A stretch of DNA of 64,000 bases from Armatimonadota bacterium (GTDB taxonomy: Bacteria > Armatimonadota > Zipacnadia > Zipacnadales > UBA11051). Shown here in pieces: positions 1-8,653 of the stretch; position 1 is the first letter of the stretch, and every line of letters starts with the position of its first letter. The position numbers were made by a program, and so were the translations under genes. The stretch covers positions 148,250-212,249 of the forward strand of contig JABLXH010000010.1 of the NCBI GenBank assembly GCA_013178155.1, given 5' to 3'. Below the pieces are notes generated by a model. It was given only the letters and a program-made list of their open reading frames with translations, had not been told where the DNA came from and searched no databases.

Positions 1-304
1 CCAGAAGGCTGCACTGTCCGAGCAGGATCTCAAAGGCCGGGTCAGCCGGCACCCATCCGGCTTCCTGTCCAAGAACCGCGTGCAAGCGGGCCGCAGCATT
101 GGCCTCGACATCATTGCTCGCACCCACCCGCCGCACCGCCACGCGGTCCGCCGGGACCGTGACCGTACGCTCAATAGTGATCTCCTTGGGCAGGGGGATG
201 AGCTGGCGCAGCCACGCCCGGGCGTCAGGGGCGGGGAGTGCGGCCAGGGAGGCTGTCGCGACGAGAACAAGCAGGACCGCGATCAGCACGATGGACTGGG
301 GCAT
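1..304 (-). CDS. N-terminus of a secreted protein, possibly a glycosidase N-domain (partial)
   Basis: The reading frame starts with ATG at 304 and runs off the left edge of the window, so only about 101 N-terminal residues are visible. A hydrophobic Sec signal (residues about 5-22) is followed by a segment containing IPLPKEITI and, near the edge, FEILLGQC. That pattern resembles the small alpha/beta N-terminal domain found before GH20, GH67 or DUF4838 catalytic domains, but too little is present to assign a family. A strong AGGAGG ribosome site lies 7 nt upstream. The gene begins 10 nt after the dhaL stop, so it probably belongs to the dhaK-dhaL transcript. Confidence 0.6.
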   Translation of the reverse strand, partial: MPQSIVLIAVLLVLVATASLAALPAPDARAWLRQLIPLPKEITIERTVTVPADRVAVRRVGASNDVEANAAARLHAVLGQEAGWVPADPAFEILLGQCSLL

Positions 305-314
305 GGTCTGCCTC

Positions 315-965
315 CTAGGTGTTCTGCTCGACGTACTCCGCCACCGACCGCAGGGCAATGGCCACGACGGTGGCTCCGCCGTCAGGAGTGCCGATGGTAC
401 GCTCCTGCAGCCAGGCAGCGCGGCCGAACTTCGATTGCCACGGCGCGGTGGCGGCGGCACCAGCGGCAGCGGCCTCGGCGGCGGCCCGTAACCCCTCGGC
501 CAGTGTCTGGCCCTGAGCAGCCGCGCTCTTCAGGGCTTCTGTCGCCGGCAGCAGCGCATCCAGCAGCGTCTTGTCTCCGGGCTGGGCCTTGCCCCGTTGC
601 ATGATGCCCTCGGCGGCCGCCTCGGCGGCGGCAGCAATCGCCGGCAGGTCCCAGGTGACGAGGCCGTTGTCTTTGGCATACTTGGCCGCGCGCATGGCGC
701 CCGTCGCGACCAGCGCCCCATACGTTGAAGCCCCGGCCTGGTTGAAGGCCATGCCGGCCTTCAGCAGCGCATCCCCCAGGCCCTCTGCCGGCGGGTCGGG
801 CAGGTCCACGATGGCCTGCAGACCCAGGCGGCACGTAACACCCAGGTCGCCATCACCCAGGGCCTGGTCCAGGGCGGTAATCTCGTCATTGGCGCCCTGG
901 AAGTCCGCCAGGAGCTTGGCCGCCAGGGGCGCGAAGTCGGCGAGAGTGAGTTCCGTCTTTGCCAC
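315..965 (-). CDS. dhaL: Dihydroxyacetone kinase subunit DhaL (nucleotide-binding)
   Basis: This 216-residue all-helical DhaL-type subunit binds the nucleotide that phosphorylates dihydroxyacetone, or a related triose or sugar, held by DhaK. The Mg-nucleotide loop LDQALGDGD places Asp33, Asp38 and Asp40 where the metal-binding Asp triad of E. coli DhaL lies. The residue after the loop is Leu, where E. coli has His. The start is taken as GTG at 965 because GGAGGG lies 4 nt before it; the frame is open further upstream without homology. It follows dhaK on the same strand with a 171-nt gap. No DhaM phosphotransfer subunit is visible, so it is undecided whether the phosphate donor is ATP or the PTS. 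Confidence 0.9.
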   Translation of the reverse strand: MAKTELTLADFAPLAAKLLADFQGANDEITALDQALGDGDLGVTCRLGLQAIVDLPDPPAEGLGDALLKAGMAFNQAGASTYGALVATGAMRAAKYAKDNGLVTWDLPAIAAAAEAAAEGIMQRGKAQPGDKTLLDALLPATEALKSAAAQGQTLAEGLRAAAEAAAAGAAATAPWQSKFGRAAWLQERTIGTPDGGATVVAIALRSVAEYVEQNT

Positions 966-1136
966 GGTTCCCTCCAGATGGGGGACATCGCAATGCGCCC
1001 CCAAAGCTACCTCAACCCCGGCCCCTCTCCATCGAATGTAAAGGGGCGCAGGGCAACGGCCTCTGTATTCCTCTTCTGCTCTGCATCCGCTGCAGAGGAG
1101 CGGAGCTGGGAGCAAGCCCAGGGGCGGGTTGACAAC

Positions 1137-2138
1137 CTATCCCTGCAACAGGAACGGCGACCGCGCCGGGGCCAGCAGGCAGCGCTTGAGCTCGTCGTCC
1201 AGCTTGAGGAGGCTCACTGACGCCCCGGCCATCTCCATCGAGGTGGCGTACTCGCCCACGAAGGCCTTGACCACAGCGATGTTGCGCTCCTGCAGTATCT
1301 GGTGTACCCGGCGATACAGAATGTAGAGCTCCTCTGGTGGCGTCGCGCCAAGACCGTTGATCAGCACCGACACCTCGTCGCCTGAGCCAAAGGGCAGGTC
1401 GGCCAGCACCCGCTCGGTCATGATGGTGGCGACCTCGTCAGCGGTCATGAGCTTCGAGCGCTCCAGGCCCTGCTCGCCGTGGATGCCCATGCCCAGTTCC
1501 ATCTCGTCCTCACCCAGCGTGAAGGTGGGCTTGCCGACGGCCGGTATAGTGCAGGGCGACAGCGCCACGCCCATGCTGCGGGTGTTCTCGACCGCCTTCT
1601 CGGCGGTGGCGACCACTTCCTCGAGCGAGGCCATCTCCTCCGCCCGGGCCCCGGCGATCTTGTAGGCGAAGAAAAGCCCGGCAACCGCCCGGCGGCGGAG
1701 CTTGTCGGCTACCGGCGCGGAGATGACGTCATCGCGAGCGCGGACCGTGGCCACGCGGGTGCCCTCCATCTCGCAGATCTCGGCGGCCATGTCGAAGTTC
1801 ATGATGTCGCCCGAGTAGTTACCATACAGGTACAGCACACCCGCACCACCGTGGATGGCCTTCGTCACCTCCACCATGGCCTCGACCGAGGGCGAGGAGA
1901 AGACATTGCCGATGGACACACCGTCGCAAAGGCCGGGGCCGACATAGCCCAGGAACACCGGGATATGGCCGGAGCCGCCGCCGGTGGCAATAGCGACCTT
2001 GCCGGGGACCGGCCCGTCCGCGCGCATCAGGCCCCGGGGCGTGCCGGGCACGCGCTTGAGGTGGCCCGGGTGCGCTGCCAGAATCCCCTCGAGAGTCTCC
2101 TCAACAAAGGCCTCGGGGTCATTGATGAGCTTCTTCAT
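1137..2138 (-). CDS. dhaK: Dihydroxyacetone kinase subunit DhaK (substrate-binding)
   Basis: This 333-residue protein covalently binds the ketone substrate and presents it to DhaL. The N-terminal GGGSGH motif (53-58), the NYSGDIMNFDMA segment near residue 110 and GMGIHGEQG are all present. His220 in the last motif matches the catalytic His that forms the hemiaminal with dihydroxyacetone. The length matches stand-alone DhaK. ATG at 2138 is preceded by GGAGGA at good spacing. It is divergent from the E1-beta gene across a 133-bp intergenic region that must hold both promoters. Confidence 0.93.
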   Translation of the reverse strand: MKKLINDPEAFVEETLEGILAAHPGHLKRVPGTPRGLMRADGPVPGKVAIATGGGSGHIPVFLGYVGPGLCDGVSIGNVFSSPSVEAMVEVTKAIHGGAGVLYLYGNYSGDIMNFDMAAEICEMEGTRVATVRARDDVISAPVADKLRRRAVAGLFFAYKIAGARAEEMASLEEVVATAEKAVENTRSMGVALSPCTIPAVGKPTFTLGEDEMELGMGIHGEQGLERSKLMTADEVATIMTERVLADLPFGSGDEVSVLINGLGATPPEELYILYRRVHQILQERNIAVVKAFVGEYATSMEMAGASVSLLKLDDELKRCLLAPARSPFLLQG

Positions 2139-2271
2139 GACTGTCCTCCCACATCGCGAGATGACGCCAGGGCCCCCTTCCCCGGTGGGAGATGCTTTCC
2201 CTCTTGCAGGAGGGGGTAAGAGCCATGGCGAAGCAGCACCTGCCGCTTTCCTTGAGTGGAGCGTACGTCCT

Positions 2272-3243
2272 ATGCCCAACATCACTTACCTCCGCGCCAT
2301 GAACCTCGCTCTTCACGAGGAGATGGCCCGGGACGATCGGGTCTTTGTTATCGGCGAGGACGTGGCCGATGCCGGTGGTGTGTGGGGCGTGCAGAAGGGG
2401 CTGCTGCAGAAGTTCGGCCGCAACCGGGTCCGTCAGACCCCCATTTCCGAGAGCGGCTTCACCGGCCTGGCGGTCGGGGCGGCCATGACCGGGCTGCGGC
2501 CGGTGGTTGAGATCATGTACAACGATTTCATCACCACCTGCATGGACATGGTGGTCAATCAGGCTGCCAAGCTGCGTACCATGTCCGGCGGTCAGCTCAA
2601 GGTGCCGTTAGTCATCCACACTCCCGGCGGTGGTGGCACATGCGAGGCCGCGCAGCACTCGCAGTGCCTGGAAGCCTGGTTTGCCCACGTGCCGGGTCTC
2701 AAGGTGGTCGTCCCCTCGACGCCCTACGACGCCCGGGGGCTGCTCAAATCGGCCATCCGCGACGACAACCCCGTGTACTTCATGGAACACCGGCTGCTTT
2801 ACAACATGAAGGGCGAGGTACCACGGGAGGAGTACACGATCCCCCTGGGCGTGGCCGATGTGAAGCGCGAGGGAACCGACCTGACCGTAGTGGCAACACT
2901 GCTGATGGTCCATAAGGCCCTGGCGGCCGCGGACGCCCTGGCCGACGAAGTCAGCGTCGAGGTCGTTGACCCTCGCACTCTGGTGCCGCTGGACACCGAG
3001 ACCATCGTGCAGTCGGTCCGCAAGACCGGGCGGCTGCTGGTGGTGCAGGAGGCCCCGACCTTCGGCGGCTTCGGTAGCGAGATCGTGCGCCAGGTAACCG
3101 AGCAGGCCTTCGACGCCCTCAAGGCTGCGCCGCGCGTTCTGGGCGCCAAGAGCCTGCCCATGCCCTTCAGCCCGCAGTTGGAAAAGGCCATCATCCCGCA
3201 GGACGAAGACATCCTGGCGGCGATGGGGGCCATGATGCCATAG
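2272..3243 (+). CDS. 2-oxo-acid (pyruvate/acetoin) dehydrogenase E1 component, beta subunit
   Basis: This 323-residue transketolase-like beta subunit of a thiamin-diphosphate E1 decarboxylase normally pairs with an E1-alpha to feed acyl groups to a lipoyl E2. Family signatures include GEDVA near the N-terminus, TPISESGFTGLAVGAA, the TPGGGG loop and VVDPRTLVPLD near the C-terminal domain boundary. The length is typical. The start ATG at 2272 fits the family start; the ribosome site is weak. No E1-alpha, E2 or E3 gene is adjacent. The only E1-alpha in the window is 12.4 kb away at 15674. A secreted protein follows 16 nt downstream. Confidence 0.9.
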   Translation: MPNITYLRAMNLALHEEMARDDRVFVIGEDVADAGGVWGVQKGLLQKFGRNRVRQTPISESGFTGLAVGAAMTGLRPVVEIMYNDFITTCMDMVVNQAAKLRTMSGGQLKVPLVIHTPGGGGTCEAAQHSQCLEAWFAHVPGLKVVVPSTPYDARGLLKSAIRDDNPVYFMEHRLLYNMKGEVPREEYTIPLGVADVKREGTDLTVVATLLMVHKALAAADALADEVSVEVVDPRTLVPLDTETIVQSVRKTGRLLVVQEAPTFGGFGSEIVRQVTEQAFDALKAAPRVLGAKSLPMPFSPQLEKAIIPQDEDILAAMGAMMP

Positions 3244-3259
3244 ATGAGGGGAGACAGAG

Positions 3260-4138
3260 ATGAAGACCGGTTTCGTCGTTGCCATGCTGCTACTGTCGTG
3301 CGCTCTGTGTCTGGGGCAGCCAGACCGGGCGGGCCTGGATAGCCTCAAAGCCACACCCGAGGAAATCGCGCCATTGAAGGCGGTCCTGGACGAACTGTGG
3401 GCCAAGGCCCAGGCCCAGGACACGGCGGGCGTCACCAGCCTGCTGCACGAGAAGTCCGCCTTCTGGCAGATGCAGGGCCCGGCCTCGGCCAAGCTCATCC
3501 ATCGCGACGCGCTGGCCGAGTTGCTGACCGCCAACCCCATGCCCGCGGGCGTGACCCTCGGCGAGGCCAAAGCCTGGATCAGTGAGGATGTGGCATTGAT
3601 CGGAGCGCCCCTGGTTGGCCTTCCGGCCGAGGCGACCGGGGGCCGGACCACAGCTCTGGGGGCGCTCATGGTCCAGACGGCCGGCCAGTGGCAAGTGGTC
3701 ACCGCTGACCTGCTCGACCCGGCACTGGAGCAGCCCACCTTTGAGGGTGACAACCCGGAGGACAGCACCGCCATGCAGGCCGCCTTCCGCGAGTTCCAGC
3801 AGGAGATGATGGCCCGCGGCGCCAGCTTCCTGCTGGAGTCGCTGGAGGACGAGGGCGTGGTCGTGGCGTGGAGCGATGACGAGTACCGCCTGATCGTCAC
3901 CTCGCCCAAGGAGCTACGCTGGATGCTGGACCAGGTCGCCGGTCTCACCCTGGCACCCGCGGCTGACCCTCAGTATTTCGCCGTCTACGGCAACGGTGTC
4001 GCGGTGATGGCGGCTACCGTGGACATCAACGCCATGGGCGCAAGCCTGCAGCGGCGCCTGATCCTGTGCACGGGCTACCAGCCGGAGACTGGCAAGTGGC
4101 GGTTGCACGCGGTGGCGGCTGTTCCCAATCCCGAGTAA
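3260..4138 (+). CDS. Secreted protein with two probable NTF2/SnoaL-like domains
   Basis: This 292-residue protein has a classical signal peptide (hydrophobic 5-18, cleavage around LCLG-Q). Two alpha+beta segments follow, roughly 30-155 and 165-290. Each begins with a helix-rich stretch (VLDELWAKAQAQD and AFREFQQEMMARG) and ends in beta strands such as QTAGQWQVVTADL and TGKWRLHAVAAV, a layout seen in SnoaL/NTF2-like folds. No catalytic residues stand out, so a role is not assigned. GGGGAG precedes the ATG. The 16-nt gap to the E1-beta stop suggests co-transcription with an otherwise cytoplasmic enzyme gene. Confidence 0.75.
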   Translation: MKTGFVVAMLLLSCALCLGQPDRAGLDSLKATPEEIAPLKAVLDELWAKAQAQDTAGVTSLLHEKSAFWQMQGPASAKLIHRDALAELLTANPMPAGVTLGEAKAWISEDVALIGAPLVGLPAEATGGRTTALGALMVQTAGQWQVVTADLLDPALEQPTFEGDNPEDSTAMQAAFREFQQEMMARGASFLLESLEDEGVVVAWSDDEYRLIVTSPKELRWMLDQVAGLTLAPAADPQYFAVYGNGVAVMAATVDINAMGASLQRRLILCTGYQPETGKWRLHAVAAVPNPE

Positions 4139-4180
4139 CGACAGACCCGGCGGATAGCGCCAGGGCGCTCCGCCCGACGC

Positions 4181-4246
4181 CGTATCCGCGAGGGGCTTCC
4201 TTCCTGAGCCAGGTCAGCCGCGCTTGGGGACGGAAGCCCCTCGTAC
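4181..4246. repeat. Intergenic palindromic element (REP-like) P1
   Basis: A perfect 12-bp inverted repeat (arms 4189-4200 and 4232-4243) encloses a 31-nt loop. It is flanked by GTA on the left and TACC on the right, resembling the GGTAG...CTACC ends of the elements at 24541 and 26260. It lies between two plus-strand genes, 40 bp before the ribosome site of the next gene. There is no T-run, so it does not look like an ordinary terminator. Confidence 0.6.
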
Positions 4247-4282
4247 CGTCTCTGAGCAGCAGAGGAGACCCAGGAGGCGACG

Positions 4283-5518
4283 ATGATGACATACCGGCCC
4301 TATGAGTCCGAGCGCGATAAGCACCACGCCATGCGTATCTGGCAGGAAGTGAACTGGTTGCACGGCGACCGCGCCGATGAGCTGGACCGTTTCATCGTCG
4401 CCTGTGGCGGAGGCTGGGTCGCTGAGGTCAAGGGTGAGGCGGAGTGCCTGGTGCTCAAGTCTGCCGGGGACTTGCGCTACCTCGAGGAGACCCTCCCCTT
4501 CAGTTGTATCACTGGTGTCACCACCAGTCGCGTGGCGCGGAAACTGGGTCTGGCAGGGCGGCTGACGGCGGTAGCCGTGGCCCACGAGGCGATGGCGGGA
4601 GCGGCAGTGGCAGGCCTGTGCATGTTTGAGCAGGGCTACTATGACCGGCTCGGCTTCGGCACCGGCACCTATGAGCACACTGTTACCTTCAATCCCGGCG
4701 CGCTGGTGGTTGATGTGCCCTTCCGGGTCCCCGAACGGATCAGCAAGGCGCAGTATGCAGAGATTCACGACTGTCGCCTCCGCCGGCGACGGGGCCACGG
4801 CTCCGTCAGTCTCGCTCCGCCGGAGTTCACCCTGGGCCGGATGGAGATGGATGGCGGGGGATACGGTCTGGGGTACCGCGACGAGGCCAGCGGCGCCATC
4901 AGTCACATGGTCTGGTGGGGCAATGAGAAGGCCTACCATGGCCCTCTGCACGTACGCTACCTGCTCTACCAGACCGGCGAGCAGCTCCTGGAGCTGCTGG
5001 CACTCCTGAAAGCACAGAGCGACCAGATCCTGAGCGTGCGCGTATTCGAGCCCGCCGACATCCAGCTTCAGGACCTGATCCGCCAGCCCTTCAGCCAGCG
5101 CGACCTCACAGCCGGTGGCAGCCATGCCGTCCAGACCACCAGTTGTGCCTGGTGGCAGATGCGAATCTGTGACCTGGCCGCCTGCCTCGCCGCGACGCAC
5201 CTCGAGGGGCCGACGGTCCGCCTGAACCTCGCCCTCCGTGACCCGATAGACACGCACCTGCCTGACGACGTGCCCTGGCGTGGACTCACGGGTGAATACG
5301 TAGTGACGATGGGACCCGAGTCCACCTGTGAGCGTGGCATGGACCCGTCGCTGCCCGTCCTGGAGGCGAGCGTCAACGCTTTCACACGCCTGTGGCTGGG
5401 GGTGCGGCCGGCCTCGGGGCTGGCAGTGACCGACGAGCTGAACGGCCCCGCGGAGCTGCTGGCGAAGCTGGACCGGCTCCTGCGCCTCCCGCGTCCAAGT
5501 CCGGACTGGGATATGTGA
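4283..5518 (+). CDS. Eis-like GNAT N-acetyltransferase
   Basis: This 411-residue protein has the length and organisation of Eis-type acetyltransferases: an N-terminal GNAT domain (about 1-130), a second GNAT-like domain (about 150-290) and a C-terminal SCP2-like segment (about 300-405, with TGEYVVTMGPEST and a closing ARPAS-like region). The diagnostic YYDRLGFG segment (family pattern Y-x-R-x-G-[FY]-G) is clear. The acetyl-CoA loop is unusual: VARKLGLAGRL replaces the usual R/Q-x-x-G-x-G/A with several basic residues. Known Eis proteins acetylate amines of aminoglycosides or protein lysines; the substrate here cannot be inferred. AGGAGG lies 5 nt before ATG 4283. Confidence 0.78.
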   Translation: MMTYRPYESERDKHHAMRIWQEVNWLHGDRADELDRFIVACGGGWVAEVKGEAECLVLKSAGDLRYLEETLPFSCITGVTTSRVARKLGLAGRLTAVAVAHEAMAGAAVAGLCMFEQGYYDRLGFGTGTYEHTVTFNPGALVVDVPFRVPERISKAQYAEIHDCRLRRRRGHGSVSLAPPEFTLGRMEMDGGGYGLGYRDEASGAISHMVWWGNEKAYHGPLHVRYLLYQTGEQLLELLALLKAQSDQILSVRVFEPADIQLQDLIRQPFSQRDLTAGGSHAVQTTSCAWWQMRICDLAACLAATHLEGPTVRLNLALRDPIDTHLPDDVPWRGLTGEYVVTMGPESTCERGMDPSLPVLEASVNAFTRLWLGVRPASGLAVTDELNGPAELLAKLDRLLRLPRPSPDWDM

Positions 5519-5530
5519 AGGGCGCCGTGG

Positions 5531-6496
5531 CTAGACTCCGACCACGGATTCCACCATTACATACCACGGCCCAGCATCCCGGCGAAGCAAGACCTCTGTT
5601 CGGCTGGTGAACGGCAGGACCATCGAGACCTCGCCCAACTGGCTCTCGAAGCCCAGCGCCTGCAGGTCGGCGCTCTGTGCGGCACGGGTGTCGTAAAGGG
5701 CCGCCAGGTCGGACGCCGGGGCAAGGGCAAGCAGGTCCTGCAGGCAGCCAAGATCAGGGTAGACCAGGTCGGAGGCAAAGCACAGGCGACGGCGCTGGCC
5801 GCCCAGCAGCACCTCGCAGACCGCCAAGGCCGCCGTTCCCACGATCTCGCCGCCACGTTCAGCCACGGCAACCGTAACCGGCAGGCCGGACGGACGGTGG
5901 AGCCGATGCCAGTCCCAGAGGGCCTCGTCGAGTAGCGCAAACCCTTCGTAGTTCCCGTAGCGGCCGTTGACCAGTTCGCGCACCACATCTTGCTCGGCAG
6001 GGCCCATGGTCCGGACAGTGTACTGCTGCGCCTTCCCGGGACGCACGCCGGTGAGGAGCGCCGCGCGGGCGCGGGTCACATAGCCGAGCCGCCCATAGAA
6101 CAGATAGGGGTGGTTCTCAGGGTTGGTGTACAGGACCGCGGCCTCACCGGCGTTCTCCCCGATGCGGCCATGAGCCAGCTCCATGAGCCGCCGGGCCAGG
6201 CCCCGTCGGCGATGGGCCGGGTGGGTGGCCACAGTGTCAATGATCCCGCAGCGCACGAACTCGCCTCCCAGATTGAGTGCCTGAAGCGCCACCAGAACGC
6301 ACGCGACCAACTCGTCGCCCCATAGTGCTCCCACACAGACTGCCGGTCCGCTTCCCGGCCGGCGGAGGTACCAGGAGACGAACTCCGCGTCCACCTCCGG
6401 CGCGCCCTCGTACTCGGCAAAGGCGGCGTTGGAGAGCGTGGCGAGCTGTTCGGGCAAGCGACGAACCTCATCAAGGCTGACGTAACGGTATTCCAT
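5531..6496 (-). CDS. GNAT family N-acetyltransferase
   Basis: This 321-residue protein carries a canonical GNAT fold in its first half. VDTVATHPAHRRRGLARRL gives the acetyl-CoA pyrophosphate loop, and YLFYGRLGYV the typical beta5-alpha4 end. The second half (about 175-320) looks like a second, degenerate acetyltransferase-like domain. The start is ATG 6496, with GGGAG 6 nt upstream and the family-typical MEYRYVSLDEV opening. It converges on the Eis-like gene with only 12 nt between stops, and is divergent from the Cys-rich exported protein. Substrate unknown. Confidence 0.82.
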   Translation of the reverse strand: MEYRYVSLDEVRRLPEQLATLSNAAFAEYEGAPEVDAEFVSWYLRRPGSGPAVCVGALWGDELVACVLVALQALNLGGEFVRCGIIDTVATHPAHRRRGLARRLMELAHGRIGENAGEAAVLYTNPENHPYLFYGRLGYVTRARAALLTGVRPGKAQQYTVRTMGPAEQDVVRELVNGRYGNYEGFALLDEALWDWHRLHRPSGLPVTVAVAERGGEIVGTAALAVCEVLLGGQRRRLCFASDLVYPDLGCLQDLLALAPASDLAALYDTRAAQSADLQALGFESQLGEVSMVLPFTSRTEVLLRRDAGPWYVMVESVVGV

Positions 6497-6672
6497 CGGC
6501 GGCTCCCGTGGGTGTGCGGTACTCAGCATCTGGCCGGCAGGCGCAGACCTATTCGCTGGTTGTAGCCTGGGACCTGCTAAAACTATTTTGCTGATATGCT
6601 ACATAGATATTGAACAACCGCCATCGCCCCCCGTCTCTTGAAGTGCGGAGCTTAGAAGGGAGGCCGATCCCC

Positions 6673-7485
6673 ATGAAGACACGCAGGATGCTATGGATTT
6701 TCGTCGTCGCGCTCGCCCTGGCGGTGGCCGCAGTAACCGTCGGTGCCGCCGGACAGGGAACGTGTGGAAGTGGCTGTAGCGGGATGAAAGCTCAGGAGAG
6801 CTGTGGCGCCGCAGGTGGCCCCATGGCCCAGGCGGTTGCCCATCAGGCTGAAAGGCCTTTGGACCGGGGCAGCGTCGCGCTCATCAGTCGCACCTGCCCA
6901 CAGTCAGGCAAGACCATGCTGGTCCTGGCCGTCAGGTCCACCGGCGGACAGCCAGACCCGGCAGCGCGGCTGACGGCGCTCGTGGACCGCAGACCAGTCG
7001 CCCTGGTCCAGGCCAAGCCCGGCATCTACCGGGGCCAGGTGGCGTTGAGCCGCGGGACACACCAGCTCGTAGTGCATGTGGCCCAAGGCGTTTCTGAGTC
7101 CTCCGTGGGTTTCCCGCTGGCCGTCAGCACCGCCCCAGCGGTTGGCCCCTGCGCCAATGCGGACTGCCGGTGTGGAGCGAACTGCCAGTGCGGTGCGGAC
7201 TGCAAGTGTGGTACGGGGGCCTGCCGGTGCGGCGAGAGCTGCCAGTGTGGCGCGGACTGCAAGTGCTCGGCGGGCCAGTGCGCCAACACGGCCTGCGCAT
7301 GTGGTGAGAATTGCGCGTGTGGCCCCAACTGCAACTGCGCAGAGGGACAGTGCACCTGCCCTGCCGGTGGCCAGTGCCAGTGCGGTGAGACCTGCCGGTG
7401 CGGTGCAAGCGGCGGGCCTGCCAGCCCACAGGCCTATAGTGGTGGCTGCACACCCGACGGCCGTCCAGAGGATTGCCCGCGGTAA
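6673..7485 (+). CDS. Exported metallothionein-like cysteine-rich protein
   Basis: This 270-residue protein has a Sec signal (hydrophobic 7-25) and a short Cys cluster GTCGSGCSG after the cleavage site. A beta-rich domain follows (about 65-155; pattern PGIYRGQVALSRGTHQLVV, like YtkA/FixH-type Ig folds). The C-terminal tail of about 90 residues holds 26 cysteines, mostly as CxC pairs in a repeating DCKCG/NCQCGA rhythm. Such C-x-C spacing is the hallmark of metallothioneins, which bind d10 metals; metal binding is inferred. GGGAGG precedes ATG 6673, and an in-frame upstream ATG at 6610 lacks a ribosome site and would bury the signal. A hairpin terminator follows at 7545. Confidence 0.8.
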   Translation: MKTRRMLWIFVVALALAVAAVTVGAAGQGTCGSGCSGMKAQESCGAAGGPMAQAVAHQAERPLDRGSVALISRTCPQSGKTMLVLAVRSTGGQPDPAARLTALVDRRPVALVQAKPGIYRGQVALSRGTHQLVVHVAQGVSESSVGFPLAVSTAPAVGPCANADCRCGANCQCGADCKCGTGACRCGESCQCGADCKCSAGQCANTACACGENCACGPNCNCAEGQCTCPAGGQCQCGETCRCGASGGPASPQAYSGGCTPDGRPEDCPR

Positions 7486-7540
7486 TCGCGCAGACGAGTC
7501 TGAGACTTGTTCGGGGAGGTCCCCCCGCTTCCCTGGACGC

Positions 7541-7574
7541 AAAGGGGCCACGGCAGTGATGCCGTGGCCCTGAT
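7541..7574. terminator. Bidirectional hairpin terminator
   Basis: A perfect 11-bp stem (7545-7555 with 7560-7570) closes a GTGA tetraloop between two convergent genes. The downstream side reads TGATTCT and the reverse side CTTT. Its position between the stops at 7485 and 7595 suggests it serves both genes. Confidence 0.7.
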
Positions 7575-7594
7575 TCTCCACCCGGCAGCAACCG

Positions 7595-8653
7595 TCAGTA
7601 GGTGAGCGTCACCTTGGTCAGTCCCCGCGGCCGATCGGGGTCCAGGCCCTTGTGGATCGCCAGGTAGTAGGTGAAAAGCTGGCCCGCGACGGCGGTCACC
7701 ATGGGCGACCAGTAGGACTTGCCAAGGTAGGGCAGTTTCATCGGCACGGTCGCCAGTGACAGAGCATCGTCATCGTCGGAGAACACGATCATCTCGGCCT
7801 TCCGCTCCTTGAGTGCCTCACCCACCTCCAGCATCGAGCCGATGGAGGGGCCTCCGGGAGCGATCAGCAACACGGGCCAGCCGGGCTCCAGTGCCGCGAT
7901 GGGGCCGTGCATGTAGTCAGCCGCACTGAAGGGCTGGGGAGTGACATAGCAACACTCGGCCAGCTTCAGCCCGATCTCCAGGGCCGTAGCGAAATTCACA
8001 CCCCGGGCCAGCACCGTGCAGGCCTCCATGTAGCGGTAGCGCTCGGTGCGGCTGGCCATCCAGGGCTCGATGTCGAAGGCCTGCTCCATGGCCTCGGGGA
8101 CCTGGTGAATGGCATCCACCAGGTCCTGGCGCTCGGCCCAGTAAGCTGAGAGCAGATAGAGGGCGGCCAAGGCCGTCGTGAAGGTCTTGGTGGCGGCGAC
8201 GGACTTCTCCTCATCGGCGTGCGTCAGCAGCACATGTTCCGCTGCCTGACAGATGGGAGAATGATCCTGGTTCGTGAGCGCGACAGTCATCGCTCCCAGT
8301 CCCCGGGATACCTCTAGCACCTCGATGACGTCCGTCGCCTTGCCTGACTGCGAGATGCCCAGGACCAGCGCGTCCTCGATCTGCATCTTGCTGCCGTAGA
8401 CGGTCAGCAGCGAGGGGGCGGCCGGGGCCACGACCATGCCGTTGACCGCACCGAAGAGATAGCGGGCATAGGTGGCGGCATTGTCGGAGGTGCCGCGGGC
8501 GGCGACAATAATGAAGCGGACCCGCCGCCGACGGATCTCCGCGGCGAGGTCACTGATCCGGTTGCTCTCCTGGGCCAGCGTCTCACGCATGGCCTGGGGC
8601 TGTTCGTGGATCTCCTTGAGCATCAGATGCGTGTATTCACGGTTTGCGGCCAT
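7595..8653 (-). CDS. SIS-domain protein, GlmS isomerase-like (putative sugar-phosphate isomerase/deaminase)
   Basis: This 352-residue protein consists of two SIS domains and lacks the N-terminal glutamine amidotransferase of GlmS. Signatures are IIVAARGTSDNAATYARY, the phosphate-binding GISQSGKATDVIE loop, DEEKSVAATKTFTT, and the second-domain segment PFSAADYMHGPIAALE. That set matches AgaS/FrlB/NagB-II-like enzymes acting on amino-sugar or Amadori phosphates; the exact substrate is open. ATG 8653 has AGGAGGG upstream. It is divergent from the MttB-family gene across 219 bp. Confidence 0.85.
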   Translation of the reverse strand: MAANREYTHLMLKEIHEQPQAMRETLAQESNRISDLAAEIRRRRVRFIIVAARGTSDNAATYARYLFGAVNGMVVAPAAPSLLTVYGSKMQIEDALVLGISQSGKATDVIEVLEVSRGLGAMTVALTNQDHSPICQAAEHVLLTHADEEKSVAATKTFTTALAALYLLSAYWAERQDLVDAIHQVPEAMEQAFDIEPWMASRTERYRYMEACTVLARGVNFATALEIGLKLAECCYVTPQPFSAADYMHGPIAALEPGWPVLLIAPGGPSIGSMLEVGEALKERKAEMIVFSDDDDALSLATVPMKLPYLGKSYWSPMVTAVAGQLFTYYLAIHKGLDPDRPRGLTKVTLTY

